From Rikenellaceae bacterium (GTDB lineage: Bacteria > Bacteroidota > Bacteroidia > Bacteroidales > Rikenellaceae), in assembly GCA_017425655.1 (NCBI GenBank), contig JAFPAT010000059.1, positions 1 through 51,754 of the forward strand: a DNA stretch of 51,754 bases, written 5' to 3'. The notes under the pieces were generated by a model that did no database searches, was not told the origin of the DNA, and saw only the letters and a program-made list of their open reading frames with translations. This document shows, in pieces, positions 44,404 through 51,085 of this stretch (position 1 is its first letter; every line of letters starts with the position of its first letter). A program made the translations under genes and the position numbers.

Positions 44404-44976
44404 ATGACATCCCAACAGATCATAGAGGCATTGATTGCTCGGGATGAGCAGACGACGCAACAGTTCTTTTTTAAGGACTGTCGTCCGCTGTTTTTGAGTA
44501 TCATTCGCTATGTGTTCTCTTATGAGGTTGATTATGATGAGTTTGTGAATGAATTCTACATCTACCTAATGGAGAATGATGCCTATCGTCTGCGTCAATA
44601 CCAGGGTCGCAGTACGATCTATCAATGGATGAAGGTTGTCGCAATCCGCTATTTTATAGCCAAGCGAGATAGTATGATAGATATGGCACCGAAAAACTCT
44701 CTTTCAGACAGTGTTGTACAGCGAGAGAGGGTTGATGTCGAGAGGAGTATGATGGCAAAAATGGATGTTGAATATCTGCTTTCCCGTATGCCGAATCGAC
44801 GATATGCCTATGTCATAAGAAGATTGGTTTTGCAAGAGGCTGATCCGATGGTCGTAGCCCAAGAGCTTGAGACCAATGTGGATAATTTGTATAACATTAA
44901 GAAACGTGCAATCGCGGCATTGACCGAGGTGGCACTTAAAGAGGTTGAGAAATATGAAAAAGGAGTCATTAAATAA
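44404..44976 (+). CDS. ECF-like RNA polymerase sigma factor
   Basis: 190 residues. Region 2 is about 25-92: DYDEFVNEFYIYLMENDAYR (core binding) and QYQGRSTIYQWMKVVAIRYF (-10-type recognition helix). Region 4 is about 118-180: VEYLLSRMPNRRYAYVIRRL and EADPMVVAQELETNVDNLYN, with a helix-turn-helix and a KKRAI recognition helix. It overlaps the following gene by 23 bases, the classical sigma/anti-sigma arrangement. Region 2 is more divergent than in typical ECF factors. Its target promoters may include the operon's own. Confidence 0.85.
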   Translation: MTSQQIIEALIARDEQTTQQFFFKDCRPLFLSIIRYVFSYEVDYDEFVNEFYIYLMENDAYRLRQYQGRSTIYQWMKVVAIRYFIAKRDSMIDMAPKNSLSDSVVQRERVDVERSMMAKMDVEYLLSRMPNRRYAYVIRRLVLQEADPMVVAQELETNVDNLYNIKKRAIAALTEVALKEVEKYEKGVIK

Positions 44977-45937
44977 CATTTCGGCAGAGGTGCTGGCGGC
45001 ATATCTTGATGGTAATGCCACTATGCAGGAGGGTAGTGAGATCCTCGATGCGCTTTGTGTGGATGCTGAATTGAGAGAACTGATGCATATTTCTCAATCG
45101 GTTGATCGCGAGTTGAGTCTGTTTGCTACGGATATTGATTATATCCCTATGACGGCAATGGCTGCCTCGTGCGACGAGGGGTGTTATTGCAGTCTGGAGT
45201 GCGAGAAATATATCCTTCGCCGACTTAATATCGAATTTGATGAGCAACAGCTCTATGTTAATGCGATCCAAAATGGCTGGCAAAAGGAGAGTGGTACGGC
45301 GCTTCATAATGTAGGTCGCCATTTGGAGAGTAAAGGTTTGGTCGTAACACGTCAATATAAGGCAACAATGGCCGATATTGCCACAGCTCTTAATTCGGGC
45401 GATAATGTGATTGTGGCAGTCGATGGTGGCGAGTTGTTGGGTGATCGAATGGCCGAAATCAAAGAGGATATTTTGGTCGGACAGATACCTGATCATACGG
45501 TTGTCGTATTGTCATACGATACAGAGAAAAATATCGTAACCGTCTATGATCCAAATTCTTCGAGTGCTGAAGATGTATATTCTGTTGAGCAATTCAAGGA
45601 TGCTTGGAACGATTCGAAGAACTATTTGGTCGTTGTCAGCTCGAAAGCCATTGAGGAGTATATTCCGCGTCCGCTCGACCTTTCGGATGTCGAATTGACT
45701 CCCGATTTGGTCGAATTGCGTGAGGCTATTGCCGAGAATGCACATGAGGTATGGGCGGCGAATCGCTATGCCGAGGGCTGGCGCTATGGCTTGCAACGCG
45801 ATGATGTCCAAAAGCTGCATCCCGATATGATCCCATACTCCAAACTCCCCGAAGGCGAGAAGGATTACGACCGCGAAATGGCAATGAAAACCATCAAACT
45901 CCTCAAAAAACTCGGCTACGATCTAATTAAACGATAA
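44954..45937 (+). CDS. Predicted anti-sigma/C39-like peptidase/RyR fusion protein
   Basis: 327 residues from ATG 44954. Residues 1-55 (AEVLAAYLDGNATMQEGSEI, AELRELMHISQSVDREL) resemble the short cytoplasmic part of Bacteroidetes anti-sigma proteins. Residues about 70-230 look like a C39/papain-type fold: a Cys cluster (Cys73, 77, 79, 83; Cys79 best fits the nucleophile), His181 in PDHTVVVLSYD and Asp199 in VTVYDPNSS. Residues 235-327 are an RyR domain: ENAHEVWAANRYAEGWRYG, HPDMIPYSKLPEGEKDYDR. No membrane span. It overlaps the sigma gene by 23 bases. It may hold the sigma factor until the RyR domain binds a ligand (inference). Confidence 0.78.
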   Translation: MKKESLNNISAEVLAAYLDGNATMQEGSEILDALCVDAELRELMHISQSVDRELSLFATDIDYIPMTAMAASCDEGCYCSLECEKYILRRLNIEFDEQQLYVNAIQNGWQKESGTALHNVGRHLESKGLVVTRQYKATMADIATALNSGDNVIVAVDGGELLGDRMAEIKEDILVGQIPDHTVVVLSYDTEKNIVTVYDPNSSSAEDVYSVEQFKDAWNDSKNYLVVVSSKAIEEYIPRPLDLSDVELTPDLVELREAIAENAHEVWAANRYAEGWRYGLQRDDVQKLHPDMIPYSKLPEGEKDYDREMAMKTIKLLKKLGYDLIKR

Positions 45938-45949
45938 AATTGGGACGCT

Positions 45950-46090
45950 ATGAAATATGATGTATTTATAAGTTATTCACGTGAAGATTTATCTCTTGTA
46001 GAGCCTTTGGTCAAAGATATAGAGAAGAGAGCGGGCGTGAAATGCTGGATTTATTGGAGCGCATGGAGTATTATTTGGAATAAAAATTGA
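45950..46090 (+). pseudogene. Truncated TIR-domain protein
   Basis: 46 codons: the first 34 (MKYDVFISYSREDLSLVEPL, then VKDIEKRAGVKCWI) are a clear TIR start: beta-A strand, box 1 FISYS, helix A and strand B. After CWI the expected loop and the rest of the domain, including the catalytic Glu region, are missing. The frame runs YWSAWSIIWNKN to a stop. The next 65 bases contain only a leader for the solo RyR gene. It is most simply an internal deletion of a TIR gene, possibly one fused to the RyR domain that follows, since TIR plus RyR would fit the neighbours. An intact small peptide is less likely. Confidence 0.72.
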
Positions 46091-46099
46091 CGTTACTGA

Positions 46100-46107
46100 T
46101 AGATTTG
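46100..46107 (+). promoter_or_regulatory. -7 element before the solo RyR gene
   Basis: TAGATTTG fits TAnnTTTG. A TTTG lies 22 bases upstream, slightly too far. It could allow separate expression of the RyR gene. Confidence 0.4.
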
Positions 46108-46155
46108 AGTATCGAGATTGTTCTATAATAGAAACTTTTAGACAAACAGAGAACA

Positions 46156-46446
46156 ATGAAAAAGAGTTATGTACCGCAGCCGATGGATACAAGTGATGTC
46201 CAGTTGCCGGCAGAGTTAAATGTATTGATAGAGCAGATGGCGAAGAATGTTCACGAGGTGTGGGCGCAGAGCCGTATTGAGCAGGGTTGGGTCTATGGTG
46301 AGGAGCGTAGCGATGCTTTGAAACAGCATCCCTGCCTGATCCCTTACGAGGAACTGCCAGAAGTCGAGAAGGCATACGATCGCGATACCGCTCTTGGTAC
46401 GTTGAAGTTGATAAGCAAATTGGGCTTCAAAATTTCGAAAGAGTAG
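46156..46446 (+). CDS. Free-standing RyR-domain protein
   Basis: 96 residues, a single ryanodine-receptor (RyR) repeat domain with a short lead. Seen: KNVHEVWAQSRIEQGWVYGE, DALKQHPCLIPYEELPEVEK and AYDRDTALGTLKLISKLG, the core of the domain. It aligns with the last 89 residues of the C39-RyR protein at about 46 identical positions by hand count. The match includes the lead: YVPQPMDTSDVQL here, YIPRPLDLSDVEL there. The pair therefore comes from duplication of a lead-plus-RyR module. The start ATG is 65 bases after the TIR remnant; a terminator follows. Confidence 0.88.
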   Translation: MKKSYVPQPMDTSDVQLPAELNVLIEQMAKNVHEVWAQSRIEQGWVYGEERSDALKQHPCLIPYEELPEVEKAYDRDTALGTLKLISKLGFKISKE

Positions 46447-46472
46447 CGAAGTGCGCAATTGCTCAATGAAAG

Positions 46473-46507
46473 ATCCGTCAAATCCATAGGAGTTTGGCGG
46501 ATTTTTT
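46473..46507 (+). terminator. Terminator of the RyR operon
   Basis: ATCCGTCAAA, 10-base loop, TTTGGCGGAT (one G-T wobble), then T5. It ends 60 bases after the solo RyR stop. Confidence 0.85.
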
Positions 46508-46583
46508 ATTGTGGTGATAGAAAATGCTCTCCAATACTCTCTTTATAAGAAAACGAATCAAGAAATAACCAATAAATGCAATA

Positions 46584-47018
46584 ATGTTGATCGCAACTTC
46601 ACTTTTGATTCTTGTCTATATGATTATGGGCAAGGATGTCAGCACACTTTTGAAACGAGTTAAAAATGTTGATTGGCGAGGCGAAATCTATCGCTTAATG
46701 GATAAACTTCGCCCTTGGGCTATCAAAGCCGGCCGCGTAGCGACTCGTCCTCTTTTGCAGTTCTACTATGTAATGGCCGACGAACACACCTCGCTGCTCG
46801 ATCGCTTATTGATCTACGCTGCAATTATTTACACGATTCTTCCGATGGACTTTATTCCGAGGATCGCCAATAAGTTCTTGGGCATTTTGGATGATGGCGT
46901 GGCCATGCTCTACGTCTATAAGAAAATTAAGGATAAAATTACCCCCGAAATCAACTCCAAAGTTGAGGATACTCTCAACGAGTGGTTTGGTGTGGAGTAT
47001 GAATTGATTGAAGATTAA
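46584..47018 (+). CDS. DUF1232 (YkvA-like) membrane protein
   Basis: 144 residues. An N-terminal hydrophobic span (about 1-15), a basic amphipathic stretch (RRVKNVDW-type, about 22-55), then the DUF1232 core LLIYAAIIYTILPMDFIPRI with LGILDDGVAMLYVYKKI. The PMDFIPR form is the family signature. Function of DUF1232 proteins is unknown. The 76 bases before it show no consensus promoter. The WG-repeat gene follows after 23 bases, so both likely form one unit separate from the RyR operon. Confidence 0.85.
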   Translation: MLIATSLLILVYMIMGKDVSTLLKRVKNVDWRGEIYRLMDKLRPWAIKAGRVATRPLLQFYYVMADEHTSLLDRLLIYAAIIYTILPMDFIPRIANKFLGILDDGVAMLYVYKKIKDKITPEINSKVEDTLNEWFGVEYELIED

Positions 47019-47041
47019 TAATTAGTAACGGTTTAATAGGA

Positions 47042-48184
47042 ATGAAACGACTGACTCAAATTTTTCAGGCGCTGCTGGCTGTTGTAGCATTGATATTTAC
47101 AACGCTCATTGCCACAGGTCGCCTTGCGTGGCGTACTATCCGTAATTGGTGGAGGAGCCGCTCAAAAAGCGTTCGCGAATCAATAAGTACGCTACTGTGG
47201 ATCATCTCTTTGATTATAATTTGTAATGTGGCTAAATCTTATTACGATGATGCATTTGGCCGAGATTATTGGGATAGGGAGCTATCAGAGCAGATCTCTC
47301 TGCACTCGTTTGCAGATGATAAGTGGCGAGTCTATGATCAATGTGCGGAGAAATATACAACCGACAAAGTGAATTGGGTATCGCTGGCAGCCAATGGAGA
47401 TTCATTGGCGGTATATGCTCTTCCGAATAAGCGAGGATATATCAATGTAAAGACGGGGCAGATTGTCATTGATGCAGAGGATAACGACTATCAAAAGGCG
47501 TGGGTCTTCTCCAATGGTTTGGCGGCTGTGATGCAAAATGGTAAGATTGGATTTATCAATGCGCAGAATGAGATTGTGATACCGTTCCAATTTGACTATG
47601 TCGATCAATCGCGCAAGAGCGATTTCGGTTATATCTTCTATGATGACTACTGCAAGATGATCGATGCGGATGGTCAAGTGGGATTGATTGATCGCAAAGG
47701 TAATTGGATGGTTAGGCCTATGTACGACGAAATTTTGACACCTTGCACGAATGGATATAGGGTAGTGATCAAAGAGGGTAAATATGGACTGCTTGATGCG
47801 ACGTGTAGAGAGATCTATGCGCCAGAGTATTGCTGCATTAGTGTAGTCGCTGATGGAATTGTGCTGACCAAAGATGGACGTATGTGGCAGACTGACTTTG
47901 AGGGACATATCGTACAGCCGTTTATGTTTGAGGAGAGCTACTATCTACACTATCCGATTGGTTATGATGAGTGTGGCGATATCTTGTATGCCTTTGCCGA
48001 TTATGCAAAATATGAGGTGCATAATTGCTATGGTATAATGAATCGTATAACGGGCGAACCTATTACTCGTGCAATCTATTCGGATATCAATATGCTGTCC
48101 AAAGAGTTGTTTGAGGTGCAGAGATGCGACAGCTATGATTGGCACTTGCTCGACACTAAAGGTAATGCGGTTTCAAGAAAATAG
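47042..48184 (+). CDS. Membrane-anchored WG-repeat protein
   Basis: 380 residues. Two hydrophobic spans (about 9-28, FQALLAVVALIFTTLIATGR; 48-64, ISTLLWIISLIIICNVA), then a soluble part made of WG-type repeats of about 45 residues: KRGYINVKTGQIVIDAE, GKIGFINAQNEIVIPFQFD, GQVGLIDRKGNWMVRPMYDE and GKYGLLDATCREIYAPEY. These form a beta-propeller-like or solenoid binding surface; ligands are unknown. It is 23 bases after the DUF1232 gene. Confidence 0.85.
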   Translation: MKRLTQIFQALLAVVALIFTTLIATGRLAWRTIRNWWRSRSKSVRESISTLLWIISLIIICNVAKSYYDDAFGRDYWDRELSEQISLHSFADDKWRVYDQCAEKYTTDKVNWVSLAANGDSLAVYALPNKRGYINVKTGQIVIDAEDNDYQKAWVFSNGLAAVMQNGKIGFINAQNEIVIPFQFDYVDQSRKSDFGYIFYDDYCKMIDADGQVGLIDRKGNWMVRPMYDEILTPCTNGYRVVIKEGKYGLLDATCREIYAPEYCCISVVADGIVLTKDGRMWQTDFEGHIVQPFMFEESYYLHYPIGYDECGDILYAFADYAKYEVHNCYGIMNRITGEPITRAIYSDINMLSKELFEVQRCDSYDWHLLDTKGNAVSRK

Positions 48185-48260
48185 ATTTACAACACTAATA
48201 CTATTAAATAGCCTGATTAAGATCTTTGACATCCAATCTCAAACTAAAAATAATCTGGCA

Positions 48261-48268
48261 TAATTTTG
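48261..48268 (+). promoter_or_regulatory. -7 element for katA
   Basis: TAATTTTG, 35 bases before the katA ATG. No TTTG -33 box is seen at the right distance, which would fit an activator-dependent promoter, but no operator was recognised. Confidence 0.5.
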
Positions 48269-48302
48269 GGAATATAATGATAGAAACTTATCAATTCCCA
48301 CT

Positions 48303-49805
48303 ATGAAACAGAATAGTAAAAAGCACTTAACAGCCGAGAATGGCCGCCCCATTGCCGACAATCAGAACACGCAGACCGCAGGCGTGCGAGGTCCTGTAGC
48401 ACTTCAAGACCCGTGGCTAACCGAAAAGTTAGCTCACTTTGACCGCGAGGTGATCCCTGAAAGACGTATGCACGCCAAAGGCTCGGGGGCCTACGGAACA
48501 TTCACCGTTACGCACGATATCACCGCCTACACCCGCGCCTCAATCTTTGCCGAGGTAGGCAAGAAGACCGACTGCTTTGTCCGCTTCTCGACCGTGGCGG
48601 GCGAGCGTGGTGCTGCCGATGCGGAGCGCGATATTCGTGGCTTTGCGATGAAATTCTACACCGATACCGGCAACTGGGATTTGGTGGGCAACAATACGCC
48701 CGTTTTCTTCCTGCGTGACCCGCTGAAATTCCCCGATCTCAACCACGCCATTAAGCGCGATCCTCGTTCGGGTATGCGCTCGGCAAACAGCAATTGGGAC
48801 TTCTGGACTCTGCTCCCCGAGGCGTTGCACCAAGTCACTATTACGATGTCGCCACGCGGTATTCCCTACTCATTCCGTCATATGCACGGCTTTGGTAGCC
48901 ACACGTATAGCTTTATCAATGCCGACAACCGTCGCACGTGGGTAAAGTTTCACCTACGCACCTTGCAGGGTATCAAGAATATGACCGACGCAGAGGCAGA
49001 GGCTGTGATTGCGAAGGACAGAGAGTCGCATCAGCGAGATTTGTTCGAGGCTATCGAGCGTGGCGACTATCCTCGTTGGCTGATGCAGGTGCAGCTGATG
49101 AGCGAGGAGCAAGCGAAAGAGTATCATCTCAATCCGTTCGACCTTACGAAGGTGTGGTATCACGGCGATTTCCCGTTGCATGATGTTGGTATTTTAGAGC
49201 TTAACCGCAACCCCGAGAACTTTTTTGCCGAGACCGAGCAAGCGGCGTTCAACCCAATGAATATCATTGACGGCATCGGCTTCTCGCCCGATAAGATGTT
49301 GCAGGGACGATTGTTCTCATATGGCGATGCGCAACGCTACCGCTTGGGCGTAAATCACCACCTGATACCAGTAAATAAGCCTCGTTGCCCATATCACTCA
49401 TACCACCGCGACGGACAGATGCGAACAGACGACAACGCAGGTCGCACGATAGGCTACGAGCCAAATAGCTATGGCGAATGGCACGACCAATCGCACCTGA
49501 AAGAGCCACCTTTGTCTGTCGTGGGTGAGGTCTATAATTACGACGAACGCGAACTCGACAGCGACTACTTCACACAACCAGGCAAGCTATGGCGACTGAT
49601 GTCGGCAGAAGACCAACGAGCCACCTGCGAGAATACGGCTCGCGCTATGGGCGATGCGGAGATATTCATCAAGCAACGCCATATCCGCAACTGCCACCGT
49701 GCCGACCCCTCGTATGGTGAGGGTGTGGCCAAGGCCTTGGATCTCTCCCTCTCGGAAGCCCTGACTGCCGAAGACCCTGCGCACCCATCGTGGGATTTGA
49801 GATAG
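48303..49805 (+). CDS. katA: Monofunctional haem catalase (clade 3)
   Basis: Breaks down hydrogen peroxide in the cytoplasm. 500 residues, small-subunit type. Seen: [20 protein letters not shown] with the distal catalytic His57, [32 protein letters not shown] with the catalytic Asn near 130, and the proximal haem ligand Tyr in [19 protein letters not shown]-binding-type residues are plausible but not checked. Single gene with a terminator. Possible oxidative-stress control cannot be shown. Confidence 0.98.
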   Translation: MKQNSKKHLTAENGRPIADNQNTQTAGVRGPVALQDPWLTEKLAHFDREVIPERRMHAKGSGAYGTFTVTHDITAYTRASIFAEVGKKTDCFVRFSTVAGERGAADAERDIRGFAMKFYTDTGNWDLVGNNTPVFFLRDPLKFPDLNHAIKRDPRSGMRSANSNWDFWTLLPEALHQVTITMSPRGIPYSFRHMHGFGSHTYSFINADNRRTWVKFHLRTLQGIKNMTDAEAEAVIAKDRESHQRDLFEAIERGDYPRWLMQVQLMSEEQAKEYHLNPFDLTKVWYHGDFPLHDVGILELNRNPENFFAETEQAAFNPMNIIDGIGFSPDKMLQGRLFSYGDAQRYRLGVNHHLIPVNKPRCPYHSYHRDGQMRTDDNAGRTIGYEPNSYGEWHDQSHLKEPPLSVVGEVYNYDERELDSDYFTQPGKLWRLMSAEDQRATCENTARAMGDAEIFIKQRHIRNCHRADPSYGEGVAKALDLSLSEALTAEDPAHPSWDLR

Positions 49806-49816
49806 CATAAAAGCGA

Positions 49817-49850
49817 TGGCGACTGCTCAATATCGAGTAGTCGCCATTTG
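49817..49850 (+). terminator. katA terminator
   Basis: ATGGCGACTGCTC, 6-base loop, GAGTAGTCGCCAT (one G-T wobble), then TT. It begins 12 bases after the stop; the T run is short. Confidence 0.75.
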
Positions 49851-49892
49851 CACACTTTCAGTTGCATTAAAACACCCTAAAGGGTATATAGT

Positions 49893-49934
49893 ACAAAAAG
49901 AAAAACGCTGTATTTCAACAAAATACAACGTTTT
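49893..49934 (-). terminator. tRNA-Phe terminator
   Basis: Minus strand AAAACGTTGTATTT, loop TGTTG, AAATACAGCGTTTT followed by TCTTTTTG. It begins 24 bases after the mature tRNA 3' end. Confidence 0.82.
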
Positions 49935-49957
49935 GACTAATTTGTCGTTTTTTCAAG

Positions 49958-50030
49958 TGGTGCCACCAGGAATCGAACCGGGGACACAAGGATTTTCAGT
50001 CCTTTGCTCTACCAACTGAGCTATGGCACC
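49958..50030 (-). tRNA. tRNA-Phe (GAA)
   Basis: 73 bases with a complete cloverleaf: acceptor GGTGCCA/TGGCACC, D arm with AGCTCAGTTGGTAGAGC, anticodon stem AAGGA/TCCTT with loop CTGAAAA (anticodon GAA), T loop TTCGATT, discriminator A. CCA is not encoded (the next bases are CTT), so it is added after transcription. The T stem CCCGG/CCTGG has a C-U mismatch at its middle pair. Confidence 0.97.
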
Positions 50031-50067
50031 ATCATCGCTTTGATTGGTTTCCCTCTCATTGCGGGTG

Positions 50068-50098
50068 CAAAGGTAAGCAAAATTTCTGAACACGCAAA
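50068..50098 (-). promoter_or_regulatory. tRNA-Phe promoter
   Basis: Minus strand TTTG (50098-50095), 19 bases, TACCTTTG (50075-50068): an exact consensus, about 38 bases before the mature 5' end. Confidence 0.82.
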
Positions 50099-50225
50099 TT
50101 TTTATACCAATTTTTACACTTTTTTATTTATTCAAATCGCTATATGCCTATGCATCAAAACGATAAAATTTTGATATTTTTGTTACAGAGAGCAATAAAT
50201 TGCAACAAAATCCGATTTATTTTCG

Positions 50226-50233
50226 TAGATTTG
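50226..50233 (+). promoter_or_regulatory. -7 element for the lipoprotein gene
   Basis: TAGATTTG fits TAnnTTTG; the -33 region is not clear. The transcript would begin near 50240, so the start at ATG 50276 is preferred over an open frame from 50144. Confidence 0.5.
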
Positions 50234-50275
50234 TACGATGCGAACAACAAAAACAATCAAAAACAGAATAAAACT

Positions 50276-50962
50276 ATGAGAAATTTTGTGATTCTTCTTT
50301 GTGCTGTGCTGGCGATTTCGTGCTGTGGCTCGGCGGACAAGTCTGCGAATGTTGAGGCTGCGCCTGCTCCTGCAACTGCGGTAATTTATGGTGATACTAT
50401 CGTTTTGACCCAGCCTGATCTGGCAGCGGGTAAGACCATTAATGAGGCGTTGGCTGAACGCGCATCATCGCGTGAATATTCAACCGAGCCGTTGTCGCTC
50501 GAAGAGTTGAGCGGTGTTATGTGGGCTGCTGCGGGTGTAAATCGCTCGAATGGCCACCTGACAGCGCCGTCGGCTTTGGCACTCTATCCCGTTTCGGTCT
50601 ATGCATTTACAGCCGAGGGAGTGTTCCGTTATAACTCGGAGTTGCACGTATTGGTGCGCGAGGTCGAGGGCGATCATCGCGAGTTGAGCGCAGCGCAGGA
50701 CTTCGCTTATACGGCTCCGTTGAATCTGGTTTATGTAGCTGATTTGAGCAAATTTGACGGTAGGGGTATTGATCGCACAAAAGCCGAATTTCTGGCAGGT
50801 CAGGATGCTGCTGGTTATGCCGAGAATGTCAATCTCTATGCTGCCGGCAATGGTTTGAAAGCTATTACCCGTGGTAGCTTGAAGAGTGCAGAGGTGTTGA
50901 GTCTGCTCTCGCTCGATCCGAAGCAGTACGCCATTGTATTGGCGCAGACGGTGGGTAAGTAA
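50276..50962 (+). CDS. Nitroreductase/SagB-like lipoprotein
   Basis: 228 residues from ATG 50276. Lipoprotein signal: MRNFVILLCAVLAISC with the lipobox Cys at about 16, then a short linker (GSADKSANVEAAPAPATA). The mature part is nitroreductase-like of the SagB/oxazole-dehydrogenase type: LAERASSREYSTEPLSLEEL (phosphate-binding Arg/Ser of the flavin site), LSGVMWAAAGVNR, APSALALYPVSVYAF, and SLDPKQYAIVLAQTVGK at the end. A flavin enzyme on the membrane surface is unusual; cofactor loading before export is unexplained. Substrate unknown. A terminator follows. Confidence 0.85.
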   Translation: MRNFVILLCAVLAISCCGSADKSANVEAAPAPATAVIYGDTIVLTQPDLAAGKTINEALAERASSREYSTEPLSLEELSGVMWAAAGVNRSNGHLTAPSALALYPVSVYAFTAEGVFRYNSELHVLVREVEGDHRELSAAQDFAYTAPLNLVYVADLSKFDGRGIDRTKAEFLAGQDAAGYAENVNLYAAGNGLKAITRGSLKSAEVLSLLSLDPKQYAIVLAQTVGK

Positions 50963-50984
50963 TCGTTCGCGTGTTGAAAACAAT

Positions 50985-51020
50985 CGAGCCGATCTCGCAA
51001 TGGAGGTCGGCTCGGGTTAT
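50985..51020 (+). terminator. Terminator of the lipoprotein gene
   Basis: CGAGCCGATCT, 8-base loop, AGGTCGGCTCG (one G-T wobble), then GGTTATTTT. It begins 23 bases after the stop. Confidence 0.8.
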
Positions 51021-51056
51021 TTTGTACATATATTATAAAATTCGCCGAATTTTGGC

Positions 51057-51064
51057 TATTTTTG
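51057..51064 (+). promoter_or_regulatory. -7 element for the GNAT-HAD gene
   Basis: TATTTTTG fits TAnnTTTG; no good -33 box. ATG 51086 is 22 bases downstream, giving a very short leader. Confidence 0.5.
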
Positions 51065-51085
51065 TGGCTTAATTATAACGAACAA

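Noticed and set aside
46011-46083. Second half of the TIR domain in another frame
   Set aside because: I read the other two forward frames past KCWI (for example DLLERMEYYLE then stop) and found no TIR box 2 or catalytic Glu segment, so a simple frameshift does not restore the domain.
49816-50019. Plus-strand open frame of 67 codons ending in PPGIEPGTQGFSVLCSTN
   Set aside because: Its C-terminal part is the antisense of tRNA-Phe, a well-known false protein, and the rest covers the katA and tRNA terminators.
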